A DNA stretch of 64,000 nt from Rhodococcus xishaensis (GCF_004011825.1 NZ_RKLO01000002.1:1-64000); one strand, 5' to 3'. Positions 45,802 through 54,098 are shown, counted from the stretch's first letter. Numbers and translations are program-made. The notes: generated by a model not told the origin, from the letters alone.

Positions 45802-46986
45802 TCAACGCTGCGCGGCCGCGATCATTCGGTCGGCGGCATTGGCGATGTCGGAGATAGTCGTATAGCGGCCGATTCCGAGCCGAATTGTTCGGGCTGCTTT
45901 GTCGCCGTCGAGTCCGATCGCGACGAGAACCGGTGATGGGGCCGGGTCTGCAGTATGGCATGCGCTCCCCGCGGAAAAGGCCAGCGCTGGGGTTCGGGAC
46001 ATCAGCTCGGATGCAGTCACCGTCGGGATGGTGAGACTGAGGTTTCCAGGCAAGCGATGCGTGAGCGATCCGTTCACAATCAGCTCCGGAAACGCCGTGG
46101 TGAGACGATCGAGCAACCGATCCCGAAAGCTGAGGATGCGTGCGGAATCACTCGGCTGGGCTGTCCGCGCGATGTTGGCAGCCGCACCGAGACCGACGAT
46201 GCCGGCCACATTCTCCGTCGACGCGCGAAGTCCGCGCTCCTGGCCGCCTCCGACGAGCTGCGGCTGCGGTGCCGGGCACCCATCACGGATGTACAGAGCT
46301 GCCACTCCTTTCGGCGCATACATCTTGTGACCGACGAGGGTGAGCAGATCGACGCCGAGCGCCTCGACATCGACTGGGATGGTGGCAGGGCCCTGTGCTG
46401 CGTCGGTGTGCATTACTACTCCACGCTCATGCGCGATTCGCGAGATGGCTGATATCGGCTGGATGGTTCCTATTTCGTTGTTGGCCAGCATGATCGACGC
46501 CAAGACGGTGTCCGGGCGTGCAGCTTCGGCGAAGACGTCGGGGTCGACCAGACCGTCTGGACGGACGGGGAGCCGAGTGATCTCGAAGCCATCATGCTCG
46601 AGTTGGTCGCACGTGGCTTGGGTGGCGGGGTGTTCGATCGCGCTGATGATGATGTGATGTCCGCAGCCGCTGGACCTCAAGGTGTGTGCGGTCCCGGTCA
46701 GTGCAAGATGGTTGCTTTCTGTTCCCGATGCTGTGAAGACGATCTCGTGAGGCCGGGCACCAATGAGACCCGCAACTTGCGATCGTGCACTCTCGATGGC
46801 GGCTTTGGCCTTGGCGCCATAGGCGTGATCACTCGACGGGTTGCCGAAATGTGTTGTCAGGTAGGGCAGCATCGCGTCGATGACACGCGGATCAATGGGG
46901 GTGGTGGCCTGATAGTCGAGGTAGACGGGTCGATCGTCCGGAGGTGCTGCGGAAGGTGTCCTCTGATTGCTTTCCGGGTGGGGCAT
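45802..46986 (-). CDS. cysteine desulfurase (IscS/NifS-like)
   Basis: A 394-residue class V aminotransferase-fold PLP enzyme that takes sulfur from cysteine to form a protein persulfide and alanine. It opens VYLDYQATTPIDPRVIDAML, contains TSGTESN-type ASGTESNHLAL, binds PLP through Lys221 in LVGHKMYAPKG and carries the persulfide Cys343 in SAGSACHT. ATG 46986 lies 5 bases after AAGGA. The active-site loop is intact, so it is probably functional. It lies downstream of degraded sulfur genes and may be the reason the island is kept. No scaffold (IscU) or other Fe-S assembly gene is adjacent. Confidence 0.92.
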   Translation of the reverse strand: MPHPESNQRTPSAAPPDDRPVYLDYQATTPIDPRVIDAMLPYLTTHFGNPSSDHAYGAKAKAAIESARSQVAGLIGARPHEIVFTASGTESNHLALTGTAHTLRSSGCGHHIIISAIEHPATQATCDQLEHDGFEITRLPVRPDGLVDPDVFAEAARPDTVLASIMLANNEIGTIQPISAISRIAHERGVVMHTDAAQGPATIPVDVEALGVDLLTLVGHKMYAPKGVAALYIRDGCPAPQPQLVGGGQERGLRASTENVAGIVGLGAAANIARTAQPSDSARILSFRDRLLDRLTTAFPELIVNGSLTHRLPGNLSLTIPTVTASELMSRTPALAFSAGSACHTADPAPSPVLVAIGLDGDKAARTIRLGIGRYTTISDIANAADRMIAAAQR

Positions 46987-46991
46987 GGTCA

Positions 46992-47455
46992 TCCTTCGGC
47001 GTTGCAGGTTCGGATCGGCTGCCATCGGAGAGCCGGCCGGCGGGTGTCGATGTCAGGGTCGCAGTGCCTCGAGGTGTGGCGGCCATGACGTCGAGTGCCA
47101 GCGCCGAGAGCCGATCGTCGGGTGGCCGGCGTCCGGTGAACATGCCGTCCACAAGTTCTTCTGCACAGACGTGGACAGCTGCCCAGGGAAAGTCTCCCAG
47201 GTCGCCGACCCGCGCGAGGTGACCACTGGAGACCAGGATATGGGTTACCGCGTGCGGCCAGTAGCCGAGCCGGCGTACGTGGTACTCCGCCGTCTCCGAC
47301 GGACTCCGATTGGTGGGAACACGATCTGGCGGATCGGGATCGGTGCCTACGAGCACCAGCTCACGTCCGGTATCGATCAGCATGCAACGACACGAGATGG
47401 AGACGGCGGCCGTACATCCACGCGAGAGGTGGCAAGCGAAGCGATGCACCCGCAC
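46992..47455 (-). pseudogene. decayed MBL-fold hydrolase
   Basis: The frame begins MRVHRFACHLSRGC and continues CRCMLIDTGRELVLVGTD, then HAVTHILVSSGHLARVGDLGDFPWAAVHVCAEELV. This is recognisable as the first third of a metallo-beta-lactamase-fold hydrolase. The metal-binding loop, normally like THLHxDHAGDL, reads SSGHLARVGDL, so the His/Asp ligands are lost. After about 95 residues the similarity ends in low-complexity sequence that runs into the cysteine desulfurase start. Internal deletions are likely both before and after the metal loop. It is in the same direction as dsrE and the oxidoreductase remnant. Confidence 0.7.
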
Positions 47456-47471
47456 GGGGCGGCCTCGCCGA

Positions 47472-47664
47472 TCAGGTGCGCGCGTTCCAGCGCGCGAGCC
47501 ACTCACGTTCCCACAGTTCTTTCTCGGTCTGGAAGCCGGATCGGCCCGCTGTCGAACCGCACGGTGCGGGTTCCGGTATCGATGCCGAGAAGACTCGCAC
47601 GACGTTCTGGGGCTGCAGTCGAACCGCCCACACCCGAGCCGAGTACCACAACGGTTCTACTCAT
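47472..47664 (-). pseudogene. remnant of an NAD(P)/FAD oxidoreductase (sulfide:quinone reductase-like)
   Basis: The reading frame opens MSRTVVVLGSGVGGSTAA, an unmistakable FAD Rossmann N-terminus with GxGxxG. It then jumps to ASLLGIDTGTRTVRFDSGPIR, a segment normally about 55 residues further on in sulfide:quinone-reductase-like flavoproteins. After a frame change it ends EKELWEREWLARW and a stop at 47472, which looks like the original C-terminus. About 400 residues have collapsed to about 60, so this is a multiply deleted gene. It starts 19 bases after the DsrE-family stop, consistent with a former operon. Confidence 0.7.
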
Positions 47665-47683
47665 CACATTCGCTTCCTCGGCC

Positions 47684-48037
47684 TCACAGCGTGATGACCT
47701 GGTCGGCCCAGGCCGTCCACTGCGCCAACTCTGCCATGGACGATCTATGCACCCCGTCGATCAGGCGGTCGTCGCTCAGGCCGCGGGCGTCCATGCAGGC
47801 GCTGCAGTTACCGATGACCCCACCCTTCTCAACCAGCGCCGACGTCATCTTGGCCAGGTTGTAGTAACCGGTCGGAACCTTCTGCCCGGCACTGACCGAT
47901 ATCACCGCGTCAGCGAAGTTGAATACCCGAACCTCGTTGCCCGGATCGCTCTCGAGCATCTGGCGGGCCCATCTGATCCCGTTGAATGTGCGTTCGGTTC
48001 CGTAGGGTGGATCGTTCAAAACGAAGAGGTACTTCAC
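47684..48037 (-). CDS. DsrE-family sulfur-relay protein
   Basis: A 117-residue DsrE/DsrF/TusD-like protein: MKYLFVLNDPPYGTERTFNGIRWARQML, VRVFNFADAVISVSAGQ, and a paired-Cys segment VIGNCSACMDARGLSD. The Cys in CSACMDARG is the position used to carry persulfide in relatives. GTG 48037 follows AGGGGA by 5 bases. The gene is intact, unlike the two downstream. It is divergent from the ArsR remnant with about 134 bases between, presumably the former regulated promoter. A role in sulfane-sulfur transfer is inferred. Confidence 0.85.
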   Translation of the reverse strand: MKYLFVLNDPPYGTERTFNGIRWARQMLESDPGNEVRVFNFADAVISVSAGQKVPTGYYNLAKMTSALVEKGGVIGNCSACMDARGLSDDRLIDGVHRSSMAELAQWTAWADQVITL

Positions 48038-48171
48038 CAGTTCCCCTGGTAGCCGACGTCTGTGGTCCGGTGATCGCAAGCAGCGACCGAACAGGCTGGC
48101 AGCCGGTCGCATGCCCTCGACGACACCGATACGTTAGTCCATGAAGTATTGGATAAGCAAGGTGGGGTGAC

Positions 48172-48308
48172 ATGCCCGACCGCAAAGCGACAGCCCTCTA
48201 CGCCCAGATCGCACGAGTCGGGACGGCGCTCGGCCACGGGCGCCGATTGCAGATCCTCGATCTTCTGGTCAAGGCGAGCGCACGGTCGACGCGATCGCCA
48301 CCGCTACC
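48172..48308 (+). pseudogene. truncated, frameshifted ArsR-family regulator
   Basis: ATG 48172, with a GGTGGGG-type site, encodes MPDRKATALYAQIARVGTAL and GHGRRLQILDLLV, the N-terminus of an ArsR/SmtB regulator of the kind that often carries a C-terminal rhodanese domain. The expected continuation QGERTVDAIATAT is present but in another frame, so one base appears lost near 48269. The gene then stops abruptly where the right direct repeat begins. The open frame instead reads through into a copy of the DprA tail and ends at 48375 (67 residues, chimeric). Confidence 0.8.
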
Positions 48309-48436
48309 CCTTCCGGTCATAGGACTGGACGGATTCGTCGGCTCGGACGAGACGGGTTGGTTTCGAGCGAGGTGATCTGTTCGGGGTCTTACGCCTCACA
48401 CCTCTCGCATCATCACGTCCTTGATCCGTCGGATGC
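48309..48436. repeat. right direct repeat bounding the island
   Basis: A second copy of the dprA 3' end / HadA-like 3' end junction, 128 bp, with 8 extra bases and about five substitutions compared with 44230-44349. Here the HadA-like part is continuous with the complete gene, while the dprA part is an orphan fragment fused in frame to the ArsR remnant. Confidence 0.93.
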
Positions 48437-48929
48437 GGTCCGGATCTTGGTCGTTGCCCGCGCGTCCGACGAGTGTGGTCAAAGAGGTCACGACAGGTTC
48501 GCCGGCTTCGTCGGTGACGAGGTTCTTCGTGACGAAGATGTCGGTGCCAGCGGTCTGCCGGAAGGATTCGAGGGAGACGTCGACCGTCAGGCGGTCGCCG
48601 GCGAGCAGCGGCCGGTGAAAGATCAGCTTCTGGTCGGTCTGGAGGATCTGGCTCAGATCGAATCCGGTGATGATTTGCTCGAGCAGGTATTTCTGGGCGA
48701 TCGCGCCGATGACCGAGATGAAGGTGGGGGGTGCGAGCAGAGTGGGATGGCCCAGAGCGTGGGCTGCTTCCTCCTCGTAGTGCGCCGGGTGATCGTTCTG
48801 TACGGCGGCGGCGAACTCTCGTACCTTTTCTCTGCCCACCTCGTAGTAATCGGGCATGCGGTAGCTGAAGCCGACCAACCGCCGGGCGCGGGTCGCCCGA
48901 TCTTCCGTCGATTCCACAGATCGCGTCAC
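48396..48929 (-). CDS. HadA/HadC-like (3R)-hydroxyacyl dehydratase subunit (MaoC-type, UPF0336)
   Basis: A 177-residue hot-dog-fold protein: FSYRMPDYYEVGREKVREFAAAVQNDHPAHYEEEAAHALGHPTLLAPPTF, then QTDQKLIFHRPLLAGDRLTVDVSLESFRQTAGTDIFVTKNLVTDEAG. This matches the non-catalytic HadA/HadC-type subunits that pair with a MaoC-domain HadB in fatty or mycolic acid elongation in mycobacteria. No HadB partner is adjacent, so its partner and exact role are open. Its 3' end is duplicated at 44313-44349. It is convergent with the original dprA side. Confidence 0.85.
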   Translation of the reverse strand: MTRSVESTEDRATRARRLVGFSYRMPDYYEVGREKVREFAAAVQNDHPAHYEEEAAHALGHPTLLAPPTFISVIGAIAQKYLLEQIITGFDLSQILQTDQKLIFHRPLLAGDRLTVDVSLESFRQTAGTDIFVTKNLVTDEAGEPVVTSLTTLVGRAGNDQDPDRIRRIKDVMMREV

Positions 48930-49080
48930 GAGTCGAGTGTGACGGAAGATCGGCTTCAGCGGCCGATATCGGGCATAGAACGATCCAGCGAAAACATTCG
49001 TTTCCGATCGGAAACGCTTGGTTGTCCATTGGTCAGCAAGGCGCCCCGCATGTGATGCGGTGATCGCTTACAGTCGCGTC

Positions 49081-50211
49081 ATGGCTACCGTCTGGACCGT
49101 TCCCGAAGACATAACCCGCGTGCTCCTGGCCGCTCCGGGGATCCGTGACTTCCTCACGAACGACGAGGGTCGCGGAGCGGCGAGCGATCCCAAGGTCCGC
49201 CTTGCGGAGTTCACCGCGGTGGTCAACTCCCTGCACATGAATGCAGGCCGGACCTTCACGTCCGTGCGCGACGCGGCAGGGGTGTTGTTCGACGGCCCCG
49301 CGATCGGCAGCGTCGTCGTCTCCGACGCCTTGCGTCTGGCGGTGATGCGGGTGATCACCGCAGAGCCACGCGAACGCAAGCCGGTACCGAACCCGCTGTC
49401 CCCCCGCGTGGCCGAGAGTCTCGGCTTGTACGTCTACGCCCTGCGGGATCCGCGTGATCAGTCGATCTTCTATGTCGGGGTCGGGCGAGGAAACAAGATC
49501 TACTCGCTCGACTGGGATGCATTGGGTGAGGCCGGAACCCTCGACGGGGAGGGCGTGGGCGACACCGACCGCGACGAGACGCGTGCCGCCTGGATCCAGC
49601 GCATTCGCGACATCTATGCGGCTGGGTACTCGGTCGACCACATCGTGCTGCGGCACCGAATCGACGTCGCTCACGATGCCGACGCGGAGGCGAAGGAGTT
49701 CACGCACGTAGTGATCGATGCGCTGCGCCTACTCGAGCATCACCCGGACCATCCGGTACTCACAAACCTCGCCGGCGAACCGGGCGACCTCGAGAACAGG
49801 GCCATGTCGGTCATGGAGTTGACGGCCCAGTACTCCGCGCAGCCGGCGCCGGACCTCCCGGTCCCGGGCGCGTTGATCCGCGTTCCGGCCGCCGCCCGCC
49901 GAGGACTGACGGCCGACGAACTGTATGCCCTCGCCCGAGGACCGTGGCGCGCCGGGTCCGCGGCCCGCAACGTCGCCGATCTGCCGGTGATCGTGTTCGC
50001 GGACAACATCGTTCGCGCGGTCTATCGCGCCAGTTCGTGGGAAAGCGTGGGCGCTGCGGGAGAGCAGGAATGGCGCTTCACCGGCGCTGTCGACCCGGAG
50101 CTCGAGGCCCGGTTCGTCGGAACCCGCGTCACACCCGACCGGGCAGGGCTCAAGGCGTGGCCCGCGCACGGCTGGGTCCAGCGCCTGACGCTGGCACGTC
50201 CGCACGGGCGC
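49081..50211 (+). CDS. GIY-YIG (LEM-3-like) domain protein of unknown function
   Basis: A 376-residue protein. Residues about 110-215 look like a LEM-3-type GIY-YIG nuclease domain: [27 protein letters not shown] has the YVY (117-119) and FYVG (130-133) elements. A conserved [21 protein letters not shown] segment and an AEAKEF Glu follow. The N-terminal 100 residues are helical and unassigned. The C-terminal 110 residues ([37 protein letters not shown], then RWRF-like [21 protein letters not shown]) form a second, Trp/Tyr-rich domain that I cannot name. ATG 49081 gives [13 protein letters not shown]. It is divergent from the HadA-like gene and directly before xerC. It may be a nucleic-acid repair or defence enzyme; no partner is evident. 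Confidence 0.75.
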
Positions 50212-50225
50212 TGACGGCCGACGTC

Positions 50226-51164
50226 ATGAACGCCGTCCCGAGCCCCGAGCTGCCGCATACATTGCGGGCGCATCTCGACGATTACGCCGATTATCTTCGC
50301 CTCGAACGGGACCGTTCGGTGCACACAGTGCGCGCGTACGTCGCGGACGTGAGGAGTCTGCTCGAATACCTCTGCACCGGCCGTGCCGGCGCGACGCTCG
50401 AGGAACTCGACCTACGGACGTTGCGTGGCTGGCTCGGTGGGCAGGCCACCGCTGGGGTCGCCCGCACCACGCTCGCGCGGCGGACGTCGTCGGCGAAGGG
50501 ATTCACCGCCTGGGCTCAGCGGACCGGTCGGATGGCAGTCGATCCGGGGGTCAGGTTGGTGGCACCCAAGGCGCACCGGACGCTGCCGCCGGTGTTGCGT
50601 CAGGAACAGGCTGCAGACGCGATGGCGGCCGCAGAATCCGGTGCTGCACAAGAGGATCCTGTGGCACTGCGGGACCGGATGATCGTCGAACTGCTGTACT
50701 CCACGGGAATACGAGTCGGTGAACTGTGTGGCCTCGACGTCGGGGACATCGACGGCGATCGGCGCGTCCTGCGGGTGCTGGGCAAGGGGAACAAGGAGCG
50801 CGTCGTCCCTTACGGGCGTCCCGCAGAGGACGCGATCACCACCTGGTTGCGGGCGGGGCGCCCGGCGCTCGCGAACGAACGGTCCGGTGACGCCCTGCTC
50901 CTCGGGCGGCGTGGGGGTCGCCTCGATCAGCGTCAGGCACGCAGCGCGGTTCACGACGTCGTGCGGGCCGTGCCGGGCCTACCGGACCTCGCACCCCACG
51001 GGCTGCGGCACTCGGCGGCGACCCACCTTGTCGAGGGCGGTGCCGATCTGAGGGTGGTGCAGGAGGTACTCGGACACGCGAGCCTGGCCACGACCCAGCT
51101 CTATACGCACGTATCTGTGGCGCGATTGCGGGCGGCGCACGACCAGGCTCATCCGCGAGCCTGA
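50226..51164 (+). CDS. xerC: tyrosine recombinase XerC
   Basis: A 312-residue site-specific recombinase that resolves chromosome dimers with XerD. The SAM-like N-terminal domain is followed by the catalytic domain: Arg in [13 protein letters not shown], Lys in the [13 protein letters not shown] turn, [15 protein letters not shown] (His-x-x-Arg), [15 protein letters not shown] (His and nucleophile Tyr). The gene is the chromosomal xerC by context (near dprA and rpsB, as in mycobacteria). ATG 50226 is 12 bases after the GIY-YIG stop. Its end overlaps the convergent M23 peptidase by 16 bases. Confidence 0.94.
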   Translation: MNAVPSPELPHTLRAHLDDYADYLRLERDRSVHTVRAYVADVRSLLEYLCTGRAGATLEELDLRTLRGWLGGQATAGVARTTLARRTSSAKGFTAWAQRTGRMAVDPGVRLVAPKAHRTLPPVLRQEQAADAMAAAESGAAQEDPVALRDRMIVELLYSTGIRVGELCGLDVGDIDGDRRVLRVLGKGNKERVVPYGRPAEDAITTWLRAGRPALANERSGDALLLGRRGGRLDQRQARSAVHDVVRAVPGLPDLAPHGLRHSAATHLVEGGADLRVVQEVLGHASLATTQLYTHVSVARLRAAHDQAHPRA

Positions 51165-51718
51165 CCGGTACCGGTCGGCAGCAGACGAATGGGAACGGCC
51201 CGAACCAGGGGCAACGGATCGAGGTAGTCGCGATCCCGGCGAAGTCCCCAGTGCAGGCAAGCGGTCGCGGCGCATTTGGGATGACCGACAATCACGGTGC
51301 CGAGCAGGGCACCACGGCCCACTCGGCGCCCCGCTGTCACGCTCGGCTCGACAGGCTCGTACGTGGTCCGCAGCCCCCCGGGGTGATCGACGGAGACGAC
51401 GGGCCTGCCGGCGACCGCCCCAGCGAACACGACGGTGCCGGCGCCGGCTGCGAGCACGGGCTGCCCTGGTGTGGCAGCCAGATCGACGCCGCGGTGCCCG
51501 GGCAACCAGTTCCGCGCGGGCTTGTCGAAGGACCGTACGACTCGCGGTCGCGGACGCAGAGGCCAGTCGTACGTCGCACGGACGCCGTCGTGGGCAAGCG
51601 CGGTGACCGGCGGTGGCCAAGGCGTGCGAGGCGGAGCGGCGGTGGCAGGCGGGGCGCTGACGACGACGGTTGCCAGCACGACCCCTATCCGGGCGATGAT
51701 GCGAGAACCAGTCCCCAT
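51149..51718 (-). CDS. secreted M23 (LytM-like) peptidase
   Basis: A 189-residue exported protein with a signal peptide ([27 protein letters not shown]). The LytM domain has the metal motif HRGVDLAA near residue 73 and CLHWGL near residue 155, in which the first His of the usual HxH is Cys, a common variant in actinobacterial members. It is the match of M. tuberculosis Rv2891, next to rpsB. ATG 51718 follows GGAGGG by about 7 bases. Peptidoglycan cleavage or regulation of another amidase are the likely roles. Confidence 0.88.
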   Translation of the reverse strand: MGTGSRIIARIGVVLATVVVSAPPATAAPPRTPWPPPVTALAHDGVRATYDWPLRPRPRVVRSFDKPARNWLPGHRGVDLAATPGQPVLAAGAGTVVFAGAVAGRPVVSVDHPGGLRTTYEPVEPSVTAGRRVGRGALLGTVIVGHPKCAATACLHWGLRRDRDYLDPLPLVRAVPIRLLPTGTGQARG

Positions 51719-52064
51719 GTGCGGACCCTCCCGCATCTTGGCCGGGTGCGGCTGTTAGTCATCCGACCTGTGGACCGGACTGTGCTCTGTGCACAGACAC
51801 TCGGTTCGCGCAGCGAGGCCCGCGCACCTGTGCATTCGCACCGTCGGGCGCGGTGAGGCAGAGGGCGTCGAGTTAGGTGCCGGCACGGCGAGGTCGTACA
51901 CTTGTCGGGCGGTCTGTGCATGCACAGACCGACTTCGCGCGTCCGCGCATGCAACCGGTCGTCGGCTGGTCCCGTCTTCATGCGGGTCCGACACCGGGCG
52001 GGCGCCAGGGTGGGAATCACCGATTCCCACGACAACCGGCACACGAAAGACGAGGTACACAGCC
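51719..52064. other. rpsB upstream and leader region
   Basis: About 345 bases without a gene. It holds two palindromes that share the half-site TCTGTGCA: a 12-bp one (51786-51797) and a perfect 20-bp one (51911-51930). The stretch divides the M23 peptidase from rpsB and must hold both promoters. No -10/-35 pair can be set with confidence. Confidence 0.6.
51911..51930. promoter_or_regulatory. perfect 20-bp palindrome upstream of rpsB
   Basis: GGTCTGTGCATGCACAGACC is identical on both strands. It lies 134 bases upstream of the rpsB ATG. A related shorter palindrome, TCTGTGCACAGA, occurs at 51786-51797. The symmetry fits a dimeric regulator site, or an RNA hairpin if transcribed. Confidence 0.55.
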
Positions 52065-52892
52065 ATGGCTGTTGTGACCATGCGGCAGCTGCTCGACAGC
52101 GGCGCACACTTCGGGCACCAGACCCGCCGTTGGAACCCGAAGATGAAGCGGTTCATCTTCGCCGACCGCAACGGTATCTACATCATCGACCTGCAGCAGA
52201 CGCTGACCTACATCGACAAGGCGTACGAGTTCGTCAAGGAGACCGTCGCGCACGGCGGCACCGTCCTGTTCGTCGGCACCAAGAAGCAGGCCCAGGAGTC
52301 CATTGCGGCCGAGGCCACGCGCGTCGGGATGCCCTACGTCAACCAGCGTTGGCTCGGCGGCATGCTCACCAACTTCTCGACCGTTCACAAGCGCCTGCAG
52401 CGCTTGAAGGAACTCGAGTCGATGGAGCAGACCGGTGGCTTCGAGGGTCGTACCAAGAAGGAAATCCTCATGCTCACGCGTGAGAGGACCAAGCTCGAGC
52501 GCACGCTCGGCGGTATCCGCGACATGGCCAAGGTTCCGTCGGCCATCTGGGTGGTCGACACCAACAAGGAGCACATCGCCGTCGGCGAGGCGCGCAAGCT
52601 GAACATCCCGGTCATCGCGATCCTGGACACCAACTGCGACCCCGACGTCGTCAACTACCCGATCCCGGGTAACGACGATGCGATCCGCAGCGCTGCCCTG
52701 CTGACCAAGGTCGTCGCCTCCGCCGTCGCCGAGGGCCTGCAGGCCCGTGCCGGTGTGAGCGCCGACAAGGACGCCAAGCCGGAGGCCGGCACTGGCGAGC
52801 CGCTCGCGGAGTGGGAGCAGGAGCTCCTCGCTCAGGCGACACCGGCCGCCGAGGCCGAGGCCGAGCCCGCCGCGGACGCTCAGCAGTCCTAG
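52065..52892 (+). CDS. rpsB: 30S ribosomal protein S2
   Basis: A 275-residue S2: [47 protein letters not shown] and later [19 protein letters not shown] and [27 protein letters not shown]. The last 50 residues are an Ala/Glu-rich tail, usual in actinobacteria. GAGG precedes the ATG. A hairpin separates it from tsf. Confidence 0.97.
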   Translation: MAVVTMRQLLDSGAHFGHQTRRWNPKMKRFIFADRNGIYIIDLQQTLTYIDKAYEFVKETVAHGGTVLFVGTKKQAQESIAAEATRVGMPYVNQRWLGGMLTNFSTVHKRLQRLKELESMEQTGGFEGRTKKEILMLTRERTKLERTLGGIRDMAKVPSAIWVVDTNKEHIAVGEARKLNIPVIAILDTNCDPDVVNYPIPGNDDAIRSAALLTKVVASAVAEGLQARAGVSADKDAKPEAGTGEPLAEWEQELLAQATPAAEAEAEPAADAQQS

Positions 52893-52898
52893 TCGATG

Positions 52899-52925
52899 CG
52901 GCCCCGACCATCTCGATCGGGGCCG
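52899..52925 (+). terminator. attenuator-like hairpin between rpsB and tsf
   Basis: CGGCCCCGA and TCGGGGCCG form a perfect 9-bp stem with a 9-base loop, followed by TTTCAC. It starts 7 bases after the rpsB stop. As tsf lies downstream on the same strand, it may act as a partial terminator reducing tsf relative to rpsB, or as an mRNA-stabilising hairpin. Confidence 0.65.
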
Positions 52926-53007
52926 TTTCACACACCTTGTTTCGCCAGGCTCCGACGGGATCCGTTCGAGGCTGGCATCGAAACTCATCCGAGGAGGATC
53001 GCCCCCA

Positions 53008-53832
53008 ATGGCGAACTACACCGCCGCTGATGTCAAGCGGCTCCGCGAGCTGACCGGCTCCGGCATGATGGACTGCAAGAACGCGCTCACCGAGACCGAG
53101 GGCGACTTCGACAAGGCCGTCGAGCTCCTGCGCATCAAGGGCGCCAAGGACGTGGGCAAGCGCGCCGAGCGCACCACGGCTGAGGGTCTTGTCGCCGCCA
53201 AGGACGGCGTCATGATCGAGATCAACGCCGAGACCGACTTCGTCGCCAAGAACGCGGAGTTCCAGGAGCTGGCCGACAAGATCGTTTCCACGGCTGCGGC
53301 TGTCAAGCCCGCCGACCTCGAGGCGCTCAAGGCGCTCGAGGTCGACGGAAAGACCGTCGAGACCCTGGTCCAGGAGCTGTCCGCCAAGATCGGCGAGAAG
53401 CTCGAGTTGCGTCGCGTCGTTTCGTTCGATGGCGCCGTCGCGACCTACCTGCACAAGCGTGCTTCCGACCTGCCGCCGGGCGTCGGTGTGCTCGTCGAAT
53501 ACACCGGCGAAGGCGATGCCGCTGCCGAGGCTGCCCGCGGCGCCGCCATGCAGGTCGCGGCTCTGAAGGCCAAGTACCTGACCCGCGACGATGTCCCCGC
53601 GGACATCGTCGACAACGAGCGTCGTATCGCAGAGCAGACTGCCAAGGAGGAGGGCAAGCCCGAGGCTGCGCTCCCTAAGATCGTCGAGGGTCGCGTCAAC
53701 GGCTTCTACAAGGACGTCGTCCTGGTCGAGCAGTCCTCGGTCACCGACTCCAAGAAGACCGTCAAGGCACTCCTGGGCGACGCCGGCGCCACGATCACCC
53801 GCTTCGTGCGGTTCGAGGTCGGCGCCAGCTAG
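53008..53832 (+). CDS. tsf: elongation factor Ts
   Basis: A 274-residue nucleotide-exchange factor for EF-Tu. It has the N-terminal [42 protein letters not shown] and the core [31 protein letters not shown] precedes the ATG. It follows rpsB as in nearly all bacteria. Confidence 0.97.
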   Translation: MANYTAADVKRLRELTGSGMMDCKNALTETEGDFDKAVELLRIKGAKDVGKRAERTTAEGLVAAKDGVMIEINAETDFVAKNAEFQELADKIVSTAAAVKPADLEALKALEVDGKTVETLVQELSAKIGEKLELRRVVSFDGAVATYLHKRASDLPPGVGVLVEYTGEGDAAAEAARGAAMQVAALKAKYLTRDDVPADIVDNERRIAEQTAKEEGKPEAALPKIVEGRVNGFYKDVVLVEQSSVTDSKKTVKALLGDAGATITRFVRFEVGAS

Positions 53833-54098
53833 TCACGGTCTGACACATCGGCCCCGCCGGCCGGATGGGTGCAGTCGATTCCGGGTTTCCCGAACCGGCA
53901 GTCCGCCCGTTCCGTTCCGTGCGGGGCCGACCTGTGCGGCGGGTGGGGCACGTGGGTCGACCACCATCGGATGAGGCAGGATGACAGTGCGTGCTCCGGG
54001 CGCTTCGCCGGCCCGCCGAAATGGCTGCGGAGCCGGGGCCTCGCTCGCCGAGCTGTAGTACTTCTAGAACCGAACGATCGCAGAACCGAGGGAGAGCC

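Noticed and set aside
44230-48436. An IS element or prophage as the cause of the island
   Set aside because: There is no transposase, no inverted terminal repeats and no phage gene; the flanking repeats are host gene ends.
50226-51164. xerC as the integrase that brought the island
   Set aside because: Sequence and position match the chromosomal dimer-resolution XerC, it lies outside the repeats, and no dif-like core is seen at the island ends.
51149-51718. Inactive M23 peptidase because HxH reads CLH
   Set aside because: The Cys variant is common in actinobacterial members with this CLHWGLR motif, so it is not evidence for loss of function by itself.
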